DNA from: Gallionella sp. UBA6045
Lineage (GTDB): Bacteria; Pseudomonadota; Gammaproteobacteria; Burkholderiales; Gallionellaceae
NCBI GenBank assembly: GCA_002429165.1
Contig: DIYV01000064.1
Span: 8,955-46,085 of the forward strand
Direction of reading: 5' to 3'
DNA: 37,131 nucleotides
A model generated the notes under the pieces. The model made no database searches. It worked only from the letters and a program-made list of their open reading frames with translations, and was not told the origin of the DNA. How positions within the stretch are numbered: position 1 is the stretch's first letter; every line of letters begins with the position of its first letter. A program made the translations under genes and the position numbers. Shown one piece after another: positions 27,249 through 35,549 of this stretch.

Positions 27249-27517
27249 CATGGGAGCATCTAATAACTCAGATTTCATCCAAACTGGTGTAACTACTGGT
27301 GAAACTACTAGCCATCTGACTAGGCTGTCCAAAAACGACAGCCAAGTCATTGGTTATAGCCATTCGACTAAGCTGTCAAAAGACGACAGCCAAGTCGCTG
27401 GTTATGCTGCGTTGCGGGAAAAATTTTCTTGCTTACATATTATCCATATGCGGCGCTGCAAAAATTTATCCGCTCCTTAGCATTTGGGCGAACTCCAAAT
27501 TATTAGATGCCCCCATG
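27249..27517. mobile_element. MITE-like element with 18-base inverted ends, between gspH and gspI
   Basis: The left end CATGGGAGCATCTAATAA (27249-27266) and the complement of the right end (27500-27517) match at 17 of 18 bases. Inside lie two tandem hairpin units (27318-27348 and 27366-27396) with arms of type GACTARGCTGTC / GACAGCCAAGTC. A further imperfect inverted pair lies in 27412-27475. There is no transposase gene. The element starts directly after the gspH stop and its right end holds the gspI ATG. Confidence 0.75.
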
Positions 27518-27916
27518 CGCTTAAAACACCATCACAAACGCGACCACCTAGGCCGTCGTAATTGCGGTTTTACTTTGCTCGAGGTGATGGTGGCATTGGT
27601 CATTATCGGGACGGCACTCGGTGCAAGTTTGCGTGCTGTCGGCAGCCTGACGCAAAACAGCGCCGATCTGCGGTCATCGATGATGGCAACCTGGTCGGCC
27701 GAAAACCGGCTGTCGCAGATCCGGCTGAGCCATGAATGGCCAGCGCTGGGTCAGCGCAGATTCGATTGCAACCAGGGCGAATTGCATCTGGTATGCGAAG
27801 AAAATATTTTCACCACACCTAACCCCTACTTCCGCCGCGTTGAAGTGAGCGTATTCGACGCAGAAAATCCCGATCGGCGCATTATCAAGCTGGATCAAGT
27901 GGTACCCAATGCGTAA
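27515..27916 (+). CDS. gspI: Type II secretion minor pseudopilin GspI
   Basis: The 133-residue protein has a basic leader (MRLKHHHKRDHLGRRNCG) cleaved before FTLLEVMVALVIIG, Glu at +5, and the small GspI body. GspI, J and K form the pseudopilus tip. ATG 27515 lies in the right end of the inserted element, and no Shine-Dalgarno sequence precedes it, so translation may be weakened. Overlaps gspJ by eight bases. Confidence 0.9.
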   Translation: MRLKHHHKRDHLGRRNCGFTLLEVMVALVIIGTALGASLRAVGSLTQNSADLRSSMMATWSAENRLSQIRLSHEWPALGQRRFDCNQGELHLVCEENIFTTPNPYFRRVEVSVFDAENPDRRIIKLDQVVPNA

Positions 27917-28541
27917 CAGGCGAATCACAACACAATGGGGACTGACCCTGGTCGAACTGCTGGTCGCCATCAGCGTGCTTGGATTCGTTGCGGTACTCGG
28001 CTGGCGCGGTCTGGACAGCATCGTGCGGGCGCGCATCGCGCTCACCAGCGACCTCGAGCAGACACGCGGAATGCAACTCGCCTTCGCCCAGTTGCAGAGC
28101 GATTGCGCGCATCTGGCCAGCCCCTCTGTTCTGCCCGACAGGATTCCGCTCACGCTCGGTCAGGGGCAGCTCACGCTGGTGCGCACGGTGTATGCCGACA
28201 ACCAGCCGTCACGCCTGCAGGTCATCAGCTACCGGGTCAATGACGGTTTGCTGACACGCCGGGAATCCCCCGCGACCCGCGATTTGCGGAAACTGGATTT
28301 CTATTGGCAGAACGCTGTCAACGACACTTTTACGAGTCAGCCGGTGGTGCTGCAATCGGATGTGGCAGATATGACGATGCGGCTATGGATCAACGGCAGC
28401 TGGCGTACCAAATCCGACGCAGTGATAACCATCGGGACGTCAATTTTGATTCCATCAATACCCACCGGACTGGAAGTCACGCTGCAATTGCGCGGACGCG
28501 ATGGCGGCATGCTGAAGATATTCTTGCTGGGGGCAGTTTGA
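27909..28541 (+). CDS. gspJ: Type II secretion minor pseudopilin GspJ
   Basis: The 210-residue protein has an 11-residue leader (QWG-LTLVELLV), Glu at +5, the hydrophobic helix and the GspJ body (RGMQLAFAQLQSDCAHL, RVNDGLLTRRESPATRD). It is a member of the tip complex with GspI and GspK. Start overlaps gspI by eight bases and stop overlaps the gspK start. Confidence 0.93.
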   Translation: MRNRRITTQWGLTLVELLVAISVLGFVAVLGWRGLDSIVRARIALTSDLEQTRGMQLAFAQLQSDCAHLASPSVLPDRIPLTLGQGQLTLVRTVYADNQPSRLQVISYRVNDGLLTRRESPATRDLRKLDFYWQNAVNDTFTSQPVVLQSDVADMTMRLWINGSWRTKSDAVITIGTSILIPSIPTGLEVTLQLRGRDGGMLKIFLLGAV

Positions 28542-29482
28542 AAACACGCCCTACTCCGCCAAACCGGCAGCGCGGCGTCGCGGTGATCATTGCGCTGTTG
28601 CTGACGACACTGGCAATCACCATCGTCGCCAGTCTTTTCTGGCAGCAGCAGGTACAAGTCCGATCAATCGAAAATCAGCGCCTGCAACTGCAAAAACAAT
28701 GGATCCTGCGCGGCGCGCTTGATTGGGCCAGCCTGATCCTGCGCGAGGACGCCAAGTATTCCAGCGTCGATACCCTGGATGAACCCTGGGCCACTCCGCT
28801 CGCGGAAACGCGGCTCAATCAATATGTCGAGAACGGCCAGAGCGCTGCCGATGCCGCGGATGCTACTCTGTCGGGCGGCATCACTGATGCACAGGCACGC
28901 TTTAACCTGACCGACCTGTGCCCCAATGGAACCATCAATCCCGTCGAGGTGAGCGCTTTCGCCCGGTTGCTCAATAATGTAAACGTTGATCCGGCGCTGG
29001 CGCAGGCAACTGCAAACCTGATGGCGGATGCACAACAAAAACCCGTCGCAAGCGATGCAAATGCCCAAGCTCAAACAGGTCCGCTGCCGATGAATCTTAC
29101 CCAAGTGGATGATTTGCTCGCGGTGCCGGGCTTTACACCGGAGATGCTCGCAAAGATAAAAGATTTTGTGATCTTCCTGCCGCGCGCCACACCGGTCAAT
29201 GTCAACACCGCGCCGGCCGAAGTGCTGTCTGCCATCAGTACGCTTTCGATTTCTGACGCAACCGCGCTGGTGGCCAGCCGCAACACCGCGACCTTCCGCA
29301 ACCCCGGCGATTTTATGATGCTCATGCATGAAAATCATTTGATCGTGGCAAACGTGGCAGTCTCGACCAATTACTTTCTGGTCAACGGTAAAGTACGCAT
29401 GAGCCGGGCCGAGTCGGAGATTCAATCGTTAATCGAACGCAATGGCGCCAACACCAAGCTGATCTGGATCAGGGAATATTAA
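28538..29482 (+). CDS. gspK: Type II secretion minor pseudopilin GspK
   Basis: The 314-residue protein has a leader ending at QRG before VAVIIALLLTTLAITIVASLF; it lacks the Glu at +5, which is normal for GspK. The body has INPVEVSAFARLL and VNVNTAPAEVLSAIS, the helix-hairpin-helix-like T2SSK part. It caps the pseudopilus. The start is TTG 28538, overlapping the gspJ stop (TTGA); upstream open frame lies in gspJ. No gspL, gspM or gspN follows. Confidence 0.93.
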   Translation: MKTRPTPPNRQRGVAVIIALLLTTLAITIVASLFWQQQVQVRSIENQRLQLQKQWILRGALDWASLILREDAKYSSVDTLDEPWATPLAETRLNQYVENGQSAADAADATLSGGITDAQARFNLTDLCPNGTINPVEVSAFARLLNNVNVDPALAQATANLMADAQQKPVASDANAQAQTGPLPMNLTQVDDLLAVPGFTPEMLAKIKDFVIFLPRATPVNVNTAPAEVLSAISTLSISDATALVASRNTATFRNPGDFMMLMHENHLIVANVAVSTNYFLVNGKVRMSRAESEIQSLIERNGANTKLIWIREY

Positions 29483-29873
29483 GCCGGACATCAAACTCCG
29501 ACGAAACAATATCGTGATAGGTCACGCGGTAAAAAAGCTGCTTTCGCCGCGTTCAGGCCGTACAGCCATATCTTAATCAATGCAGGCTTTAGCAAACACT
29601 GGCTGACACGGCCTATGTGGAGCAGGTCATGACCGTCCGCAAAGGATTTCAACTCAGGCGATTCCAACTTAAGGCTTACCAAAAATATCATTCTTTAATG
29701 TGCGCTAACGCACAGAGTGAATCGGGCAAACGTGGCATAAATATGGCACGTGTAACTTGTGCCATTTTTCGGCTGATCCGATATAAAATTGAATCGTACT
29801 AAATTCGGTACACTTAATTGTCTATACGGAAAGAGTTCAATCAATCAGTCCATCGAAATTGAGGTAAGTCCCG
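29483..29873. other. Intergenic region after gspK
   Basis: I see no supported gene. Short frames on both strands do not resemble families I know. A perfect hairpin TGTGCG-ctaa-CGCACA lies at 29699-29714. The last 100 bases are A+T rich, with TATAAA at about 29781 and TATACG at about 29823, possible promoter parts for the downstream gene. Confidence 0.4.
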
Positions 29874-30818
29874 ATGCGCAAACTATTCGGTCTCATCATC
29901 GCCATCTTCTGTTTGATGGGGATACCTGCCCAGGCGCAAGCTGCCAAGAAGGGCACCGCGATTAAAACCACACAACCAGCCAAATCAGGAAAAACCTTCC
30001 GCAACTGTCGGGGCTGTCCTCAAATGGTGGTGATCTATTCGGGGAGATTTGACATGGGCTCGCCCGATTCTGAACACAGGCGGGGCAAAGACGAAGGCCC
30101 TGTGCACAATGTCAAAATCCCAGCTTTCGCTATTGGCAAGACCGAGGTCACGCGAGGCCAGTTTGCGGAATTCGTGAAAGAAACCCGCTACAGCACCGGC
30201 GACAAATGCTGGACGCTCGAGAAAGGCAAATATGAAGAGCGCAAAGGCAGCTGGCGCGAGCCCGGCTTCCCGCAAAACGACAACAATCCTGTCGTCTGCA
30301 TCAACTGGAATGATGCACTAGCCTATGCGAAATGGTTGTCACGCAAGACAGGAAAAATATACCGTCTGCCGACAGAGGCCGAATGGGAATATGCCGCCCG
30401 TGGCGGCGCCGGCACTGCGCGTTACTGGGGAAGCAACCCTGATGATGCCTGCGCCTACGCAAATGGCGCGGACAAGACCGCACAGGCACAGATACAGGGT
30501 GCAACATCCTGGTTAGTGCATCATTGCACGGATGGTTTTGCCTATACCGCTCCGGCGGGCCACTTCAAGCCCAATGCATTCGGATTGAACGACATGCTGG
30601 GGAACGTGTGGGAATGGACCGGGGACATTTATCACGCTAACTATCAGGGCGCGCCGACTGACGGCAGTGCCTGGCAAGGCGGCGGCAACAAACGCTTGTT
30701 GCGCGGCGGTTCCTGGAACAATTCGCCATCAAACTTGCGTGCGGCTATACGTTACAAGAGCGAGCCCGGACTTCGTTTCAGCAGCTTCGGGTTTCGTGTG
30801 GTCAGGTCGTACAAATAA
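29874..30818 (+). CDS. Secreted FGE/SUMF1-like protein without catalytic cysteines
   Basis: The 314-residue protein has a signal peptide (cut near residue 23, AQAQA-AK) and then a formylglycine-generating-enzyme-like domain: MVVIYSGRFDMGS, GPVHNVKIPAFAIGKTEVTRGQF, RLPTEAEWEYAARGG, LNDMLGNVWEWTGD and LRGGSWNNSPSNLRAAIRY...GFRVV. The cysteine pair that true FGE enzymes carry after GGSW is missing (NNSPSN), so it is probably not a sulfatase activator. Such proteins often have binding or regulatory roles. Two cysteines in NCRGCPQM near the N-terminus are typical of bacterial members. Possibly linked to the following gene, 21 bases away. Confidence 0.87.
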   Translation: MRKLFGLIIAIFCLMGIPAQAQAAKKGTAIKTTQPAKSGKTFRNCRGCPQMVVIYSGRFDMGSPDSEHRRGKDEGPVHNVKIPAFAIGKTEVTRGQFAEFVKETRYSTGDKCWTLEKGKYEERKGSWREPGFPQNDNNPVVCINWNDALAYAKWLSRKTGKIYRLPTEAEWEYAARGGAGTARYWGSNPDDACAYANGADKTAQAQIQGATSWLVHHCTDGFAYTAPAGHFKPNAFGLNDMLGNVWEWTGDIYHANYQGAPTDGSAWQGGGNKRLLRGGSWNNSPSNLRAAIRYKSEPGLRFSSFGFRVVRSYK

Positions 30819-30839
30819 CGCATAATATTAAACTCGGCC

Positions 30840-31919
30840 ATGCCTTCCATTGCGCGTAAATTCATCCGGTTTCCCAGGCTTCTGTCGGGGCTGCTGTTGG
30901 GTATCACGCTTCAATTTCCCCTGGATCTGTTTGGTGATGAACTAGCTGCTTCACAGGTTCCGCAAACAGATACACAGGAACCGCAACCTGTTCTACAGAC
31001 GCCGCGACCTGTCTTGCTGACACCACAAACTGCTCCCCAGACTTCAAAATCCGACAAATTTGATTCATGGGAAGCTTCACGTGATTATATGTCCGGGAAG
31101 ATCACCAGCTTCGCAAGCTATATTGACCGCTTCTTTGGTGGTGATCGTCATTTCCAGGAGAGCAATGGCACTGTGATGCAGCTGGATCTTAGCAAACTGA
31201 ATGGATACGGTAGTGATCACAAGGTCGATCTGGCAGCCAGGGTGAATCTGAGATTGCCGGTAACCGAGGGGCGGTTACATCTGTTGATCGAAACAGACCC
31301 CGAGAAAAATATAAATGCTACGCCCACACCAGGTTCGACAGTGATCAAAAATAAGGTCGTTGTGCCGAGTAGTGTTGCCGTGGCTACGCGATATGCGATA
31401 GCAAAAGAAGACATCTGGCATTTCAGTACCGACGTGGGGATTAAATTTCCGATCCCGCCCAAGCCTTTCGTCCGATCAAGGGGTAGCTATTCGATTCCGT
31501 TGGGTAACTGGAGGCTGAAAGCCGAAGAGTCGGTGTATTGGTTTAATACCCTGGGCGCGGGTGAAACCAGCCAACTGGACTTTGAACGAATCATCAGTCC
31601 CCCGTTGCTGTTTCGCGCCTCCAGTATCGTCACATGGCTCAATGACAAACAGAACTTCGACATGCGCCAGGATTTTTCGATTTATCACACCGTGACGGAT
31701 CGTAGCGTATTACTGTATCAGGCGACTGCAATCGGGATCAGTAATCCCCAGTATCAGATGACGGATTTTGTCGTGCTGATGTTGTACCGTTACCGAATGC
31801 ACCAGGAATGGCTATTCTTTGAAATAAGCCCGCAACTGCATTTCCCCAGAGACCGGCAATACCACTACAGCCCTGCGCTCAACATCCGTCTGGAGATGCT
31901 GTTTGATGATTCGAGATGA
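30840..31919 (+). CDS. Putative outer-membrane protein of unknown function
   Basis: The 359-residue protein has a basic N-terminus and hydrophobic stretch (about 14-31) like a signal peptide, a Gln/Pro/Thr-rich low-complexity region with loosely repeated PQT/QTP motifs (about 40-69), then a body of alternating hydrophobic segments (YQATAIGIS, WLFFEISPQLHF) that looks like beta strands. The ending NIRLEMLFDDSR resembles outer-membrane barrels but the final aromatic residue is absent. I do not recognise a family. It starts 21 bases after the FGE-like gene and may be co-transcribed. Confidence 0.7.
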   Translation: MPSIARKFIRFPRLLSGLLLGITLQFPLDLFGDELAASQVPQTDTQEPQPVLQTPRPVLLTPQTAPQTSKSDKFDSWEASRDYMSGKITSFASYIDRFFGGDRHFQESNGTVMQLDLSKLNGYGSDHKVDLAARVNLRLPVTEGRLHLLIETDPEKNINATPTPGSTVIKNKVVVPSSVAVATRYAIAKEDIWHFSTDVGIKFPIPPKPFVRSRGSYSIPLGNWRLKAEESVYWFNTLGAGETSQLDFERIISPPLLFRASSIVTWLNDKQNFDMRQDFSIYHTVTDRSVLLYQATAIGISNPQYQMTDFVVLMLYRYRMHQEWLFFEISPQLHFPRDRQYHYSPALNIRLEMLFDDSR

Positions 31920-32441
31920 TATCGAGCAAGTACGACAAAACGTGATTGTCAGTGTTTTACTCCGCCCTGAGATGTTTCCCAGTAAAGGGTACACGCTTCT
32001 TATCAGCGATTGCCCCCGTTGGTCACAGCCATGCCATGCTTAGCCGCACTTAACGTGTTGCCGGATTAATTTGTTACTTATTGTGAGTTGCCGCTGCCAC
32101 CGATTGCATCTCAAATACCTTCCTGAACTTCCTCAAAATATTTTTCTTTACGTACGTTACCGCACGGAGCATCGTGAGCGGAAATGGGATAGTGCCACCG
32201 TGGTGTGACAAGTGCCTTGGTTCCGGTTGATCCGGTTTTGAATTGGAACAGACCAAACCGAGGCTCGCATATAACCAATGACTTTGCTGTCGTTTTTTTG
32301 ACAGCTTAGTCAGATGGCTAGTTGTTTGACCATTCGCAAAGTTTGTCAACAGCGAATATTGACGTAGCACACCAGGTTAAGTACCAGCAAGGAGTCGGTC
32401 GATAGTACCGATGTTTTCTGGATCAAGTATAGGAGAAGCAA
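31920..32441. other. Intergenic region with a dispersed hairpin copy
   Basis: No gene is supported. A minus-strand frame at 32074-32370 includes the hairpin repeat and looks like repeat-derived text. The hairpin copy lies at 32271-32323. The ribosome binding site of the DUF3494 gene (AGGAGAAG) ends the region. Confidence 0.45.
32271..32323 (-). repeat. Dispersed hairpin repeat, second copy
   Basis: On the minus strand this reads AACTAGCCATCT then GACTAAGCTGTC, an A-rich loop, GACAGCAAAGTC and ATTGGTTAT. It matches the inner part of the gspH-gspI element from about 27307 to 27357. The bounding 18-base ends of that element are not found here. Confidence 0.75.
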
Positions 32442-33263
32442 ATGAACAAATTCGAAAGTATTTCAAAACCAATAATGTGGTCCACGACATTATTACTGGC
32501 GGCCATTTTGGCAGGGTGCGGTGGCGGTAGCAGCGGCCCCGCCTCAACCATAACCCAACCGGGAACAACCTGCTCGGGAGCGAGTTGCGTGAATCTTGGA
32601 ACTGCTGCCCATTATGCGATATTAGCTAACACTGGGATCGACACTGCGCCGGGTGCATCGGTGATTACGGGAAATATTGCAACCGGCCCGGGCGTCACCT
32701 CGACAGCTATCACCGGATTTGCGCTGACCCTGCCTGCAGCAAGTCCATATTCAACCTCCGCTCAAGTTAGCGGAAAGGTCTACGCATTCGACTATGCGCC
32801 CCCTACGCCGACAGAAGTGAACACAGCATCAAACGCCATGGGAACTGCATACACCGCGGCTGCCGGAATGGCACCAGCAGGTGGTGGTCTCACTACTGCT
32901 TGTCCCGGAACCGGCGCACTGGGCGGCCTGATCATTGCACCTGGTGTTTATAACTGTACTGTCGCTATTTCAATTGCAACAGATGTCACTCTGGACGGAT
33001 CGGCAACAGATGTCTGGGTCATACGGACTACGCAAGCTCTTAATCAGGCTTCTGCTACGACGGTGCACTTAACCGGTGGTGCGTTGGCCAAGAACGTATT
33101 CTGGCAGGTTGCCGGCGATGTGACCGTTGGATCGACCGCGCATATGGAGGGAATCATACTGGGCCAGACAGCGATCAACTTTGGGAATGCCTCATCGATC
33201 AACGGCAGGCTGATGGCACAAACTGCTGTCAATCTTAATATGACTACGGTTACACAACCCTAA
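32442..33263 (+). CDS. DUF3494 ice-binding-like lipoprotein
   Basis: The 273-residue protein has a lipoprotein signal peptide with lipobox LAGC (Cys26), a Gly/Ser/Thr linker and a DUF3494 domain: VNLGTAAHYAILANTGIDTAPGASVITGNIATGP, LGGLIIAPGVYNC, DVWVIRTTQAL, NVFWQVAGDVTVGSTAHMEGIILGQTAI and GRLMAQTAVNL. The domain folds as a beta-solenoid; some members bind ice, others are thought to be adhesins. Here it is anchored to a membrane rather than secreted. Strong ribosome binding site, a single gene unit closed by a strong terminator. Confidence 0.9.
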   Translation: MNKFESISKPIMWSTTLLLAAILAGCGGGSSGPASTITQPGTTCSGASCVNLGTAAHYAILANTGIDTAPGASVITGNIATGPGVTSTAITGFALTLPAASPYSTSAQVSGKVYAFDYAPPTPTEVNTASNAMGTAYTAAAGMAPAGGGLTTACPGTGALGGLIIAPGVYNCTVAISIATDVTLDGSATDVWVIRTTQALNQASATTVHLTGGALAKNVFWQVAGDVTVGSTAHMEGIILGQTAINFGNASSINGRLMAQTAVNLNMTTVTQP

Positions 33264-33290
33264 CCCACTCAGCATTACGATGTAAAGCAA

Positions 33291-33322
33291 TGAAGGAGGC
33301 CGTCGCAAGACGGCCTCCTTCA
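33291..33322 (+). terminator. Strong hairpin terminator after the DUF3494 gene
   Basis: TGAAGGAGGCCGTC and GACGGCCTCCTTCA form a 14-base perfect stem with a GCAA loop. The following sequence (TTGTG) has only a poor T tract, but the stem is strong. It could serve both directions, as the gene beyond is on the opposite strand. Confidence 0.8.
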
Positions 33323-33518
33323 TTGTGAAGGTCAAGTATAGAGGACGAGGCTATCGTGTCACGATGGATTGATGCTATTGAACAGGAAGACAGATAAATC
33401 TTGCCGAAGACTTTGAGTTTAGACCCAATCCTGTCCGATTTCTCAATACGAACGCCTGATACTGTCTAGCCAAACAATCTGTATGTAACCTACGATCAAC
33501 CTGTGAATTGCTGTGTTC

Positions 33519-34775
33519 TTATGCCTGCGGTTTTCTGGTCAGGAATCCCGTCAGGATCAACGCCAGCAGGGTATATGTCATGAACAGGTAAAACCCCGGC
33601 TGCAGGGCGGTCGCATTCGTAGTCAGGATAACCAGCTCCTTGTCTGCCGACCGCAAATGACCGAGCTGGCTGCTGATGATCCCGTTGAATCCGATATAGG
33701 CCATGAATATGGCCACCACCATCACATCGGCCATCGACCACTTTCCGGATTTCAACACGAAGAACCTGATCACCGCGTTTTCCCTGAGCTTGCGGAAATT
33801 GAAATAATATCCCATTGAAGAGATTATCTTTAACACCGGAAAAACAATACTGAATGTGATCAGCAATATCCCGACCAGTTTCATCTGGATGTCCTTGTGG
33901 GTGATCATGATCCAGAATACATCGAGTATGCTTTTGCTTTGAAAATACAACACCTGGTTCTCGAAATGAACGGGATGCCCGATCAGCATGAAATTCATTT
34001 GGGAGATGGTCGCTTCCATATCGATGGTGGGCGTGGTTACGCCGGCTATCAGCAGTGTGACAAGAGACAGAATCAGAAATATATAACGGGGCGGGGTCAG
34101 CGGCAGTTTGCTGAAACCGGACATGGCAAAAAGAAAAACCGCCAGCATGATCAGCAGGCCTGCCTCCTTGATGATCAGGGCTTGCCTGACCGAAATTTGC
34201 TCGTTCAGCTTGACCCTCGCTCCCTCAACATCTTTGGAATCGGTCCTGAGCAGGATGCGACTCAATTGAGGCGTATCCTGTGTATCGAAGGTCCGGTCTG
34301 AATACTTTTCGAGTTGCTTGTTCAGCACGGCCTTTATCTGGCGCTTTGTTTTAGGTTTCGTCATCTCATGAATGACGGCCTTTGCATATTCCGGAATTCC
34401 TTTTTTTATTTCGTCCAGATTCACAAAGATATTGATAAAAGTTTGCGTAATTTTTCCACCTGCAGTATCTGCATTCTCTTTCCTGATTTTCTTGTCGACA
34501 TCATCAATCAGGGTATTCAGCAGTACTTCGATATGCTTGCGCAGCACCCGCTCATTCGCCTTTGACAAATACAGCTTGTTGATCTCCTCGGCAAGAATTT
34601 CGGTAACCTGGCGTTTCCATTCATCGATGCTGAGCAGTCCGTATTTGACGCTGTTGAGTTCGGCATAATCGTTTTTGTCCTGCTGGTTGATAAGCGAATT
34701 TGAAATGATCTGCTGGCACAATATCCCCGATGCGATGATGATTATCAGCGGCAAGATCCAGTTGATCAGTTTCAT
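33519..34775 (-). CDS. PqiA-like membrane protein with an added N-terminal domain
   Basis: The 418-residue protein has one N-terminal membrane segment (3-21), a mostly helical soluble part of about 190 residues, then about five membrane segments. The C-terminal half resembles PqiA: FQSKSILDVFWIM, GILLITFSIVFPVLKII, KSGKWSMADVMVVAIFMAYIGFNGIISSQLG. PqiA proteins work with MCE proteins in lipid transport between membranes; no MCE gene is adjacent. The usual zinc-ribbon cysteines of PqiA are not present. ATG 34775 was chosen over a GTG at 34859, which would overlap the next gene upstream. Confidence 0.8.
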   Translation of the reverse strand: MKLINWILPLIIIIASGILCQQIISNSLINQQDKNDYAELNSVKYGLLSIDEWKRQVTEILAEEINKLYLSKANERVLRKHIEVLLNTLIDDVDKKIRKENADTAGGKITQTFINIFVNLDEIKKGIPEYAKAVIHEMTKPKTKRQIKAVLNKQLEKYSDRTFDTQDTPQLSRILLRTDSKDVEGARVKLNEQISVRQALIIKEAGLLIMLAVFLFAMSGFSKLPLTPPRYIFLILSLVTLLIAGVTTPTIDMEATISQMNFMLIGHPVHFENQVLYFQSKSILDVFWIMITHKDIQMKLVGILLITFSIVFPVLKIISSMGYYFNFRKLRENAVIRFFVLKSGKWSMADVMVVAIFMAYIGFNGIISSQLGHLRSADKELVILTTNATALQPGFYLFMTYTLLALILTGFLTRKPQA

Positions 34776-34818
34776 GGTAACCAGAGAGGAAGATTTGCGC
34801 TTACTTCTTAACCGCTCG

Positions 34819-35172
34819 TCATTCTTGCGAATGATCCACCCCGGAATTGCGCACCTCACCGGAAGAGCGAGTCGCAGAAAAGAGGTATCTCAAACCCAAC
34901 GAAATGGCAGCGGGATAGAGGTACATCAAGCGCCAGCCCGTCTTTGCCAGACCGGCTATACCCTTGCCACGTATCGATAGCAGCGCAGCAAAACCGCCGG
35001 ATATCAATGCGGGATGATTGCGTATGAAACGTGCCGCCTTTAACCCCGTGTCAGCCAAGGCCAGGGGCTTCTGAAAATCCACGGAAATCGCGGCGACTTC
35101 CATACGTTGAGCCTCGATTTCTTCCAATAGCCTTAGTCGGCGAACGGCGAGTTTTGCGAGTCGTTGTTTCAT
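34819..35172 (-). CDS. YqjK-like protein
   Basis: The 117-residue basic protein (MKQRLAKLAVRRLRLLEEIEAQRMEVA) resembles YqjK: an N-terminal helix of arginine-rich heptads, and RNHPALISGGFAALLSIRG with a weak membrane or amphipathic segment. Function is unknown in the family. The start overlaps the yqjE stop (ATGA), making it the third gene of the yqjDE-K group. Confidence 0.75.
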   Translation of the reverse strand: MKQRLAKLAVRRLRLLEEIEAQRMEVAAISVDFQKPLALADTGLKAARFIRNHPALISGGFAALLSIRGKGIAGLAKTGWRLMYLYPAAISLGLRYLFSATRSSGEVRNSGVDHSQE

Positions 35173-35546
35173 GGCAGTGGAGTAAGCTGGTCGCGATCAT
35201 CGGCCAAAGCGGCCAAGCTGGCGGAAAACAGTTTTGATTTTCTGTTGGCCACGCCGTTCAATGCGTTCCATGCCAGGAGTCCGGCTACAAAGTACAAAAC
35301 GATAAAGCTGGCCAGCACCTGCAGACGGTAGCTGTCCCAAAATACCACCACGACAAATGTCGTCAGCAGAATGGTGGCCAAAGCAAAGAATAACAGCGCG
35401 ATGCTGCCATAGAGCAGCATTTGCTTGATGTTCAGGCGCTCCTCCTCCACCTCGATGGACAAGAGTTCAAGCCGCGTCTGGAAGATGGCCAGCAAGGTGC
35501 CAGCCATCCGTTTCAACGACTCCATCAGTCCGCCCGATTCCGACAT
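35169..35546 (-). CDS. YqjE-like holin-superfamily membrane protein
   Basis: The 125-residue protein has an amphipathic N-terminus (LKRMAGTLLAIFQTRLELLSIEVEEERLNIKQML) and two membrane segments (LLYGSIALLFFALATILLTTFVVVVF and QVLASFIVLYFVAGLLAWNAL), the YqjE/phage-holin-III layout. In E. coli yqjE lies beside yqjD, which binds ribosomes at the membrane in stationary phase. Role here is inferred from the gene order. ATG 35525 is an alternative start. Confidence 0.82.
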   Translation of the reverse strand: MSESGGLMESLKRMAGTLLAIFQTRLELLSIEVEEERLNIKQMLLYGSIALLFFALATILLTTFVVVVFWDSYRLQVLASFIVLYFVAGLLAWNALNGVANRKSKLFSASLAALADDRDQLTPLP

Positions 35547-35549
35547 GGT

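Noticed and set aside
27184..27480. 98-codon frame from gspH into the repeat element
   Set aside because: Starts in another frame inside gspH and consists mostly of translated hairpin repeats.
29491..29691. 66-codon minus-strand frame after gspK as possible insertion-sequence remnant
   Set aside because: No recognisable transposase motif; left as intergenic.
29699..29714. Hairpin TGTGCG-ctaa-CGCACA as terminator of gspK
   Set aside because: Stem only six bases, no T tract, and more than 200 bases after gspK.
32074..32370. 98-codon minus-strand frame before the DUF3494 gene
   Set aside because: Includes the hairpin repeat and has no start signal; I cannot link the rest to a transposase with any confidence.
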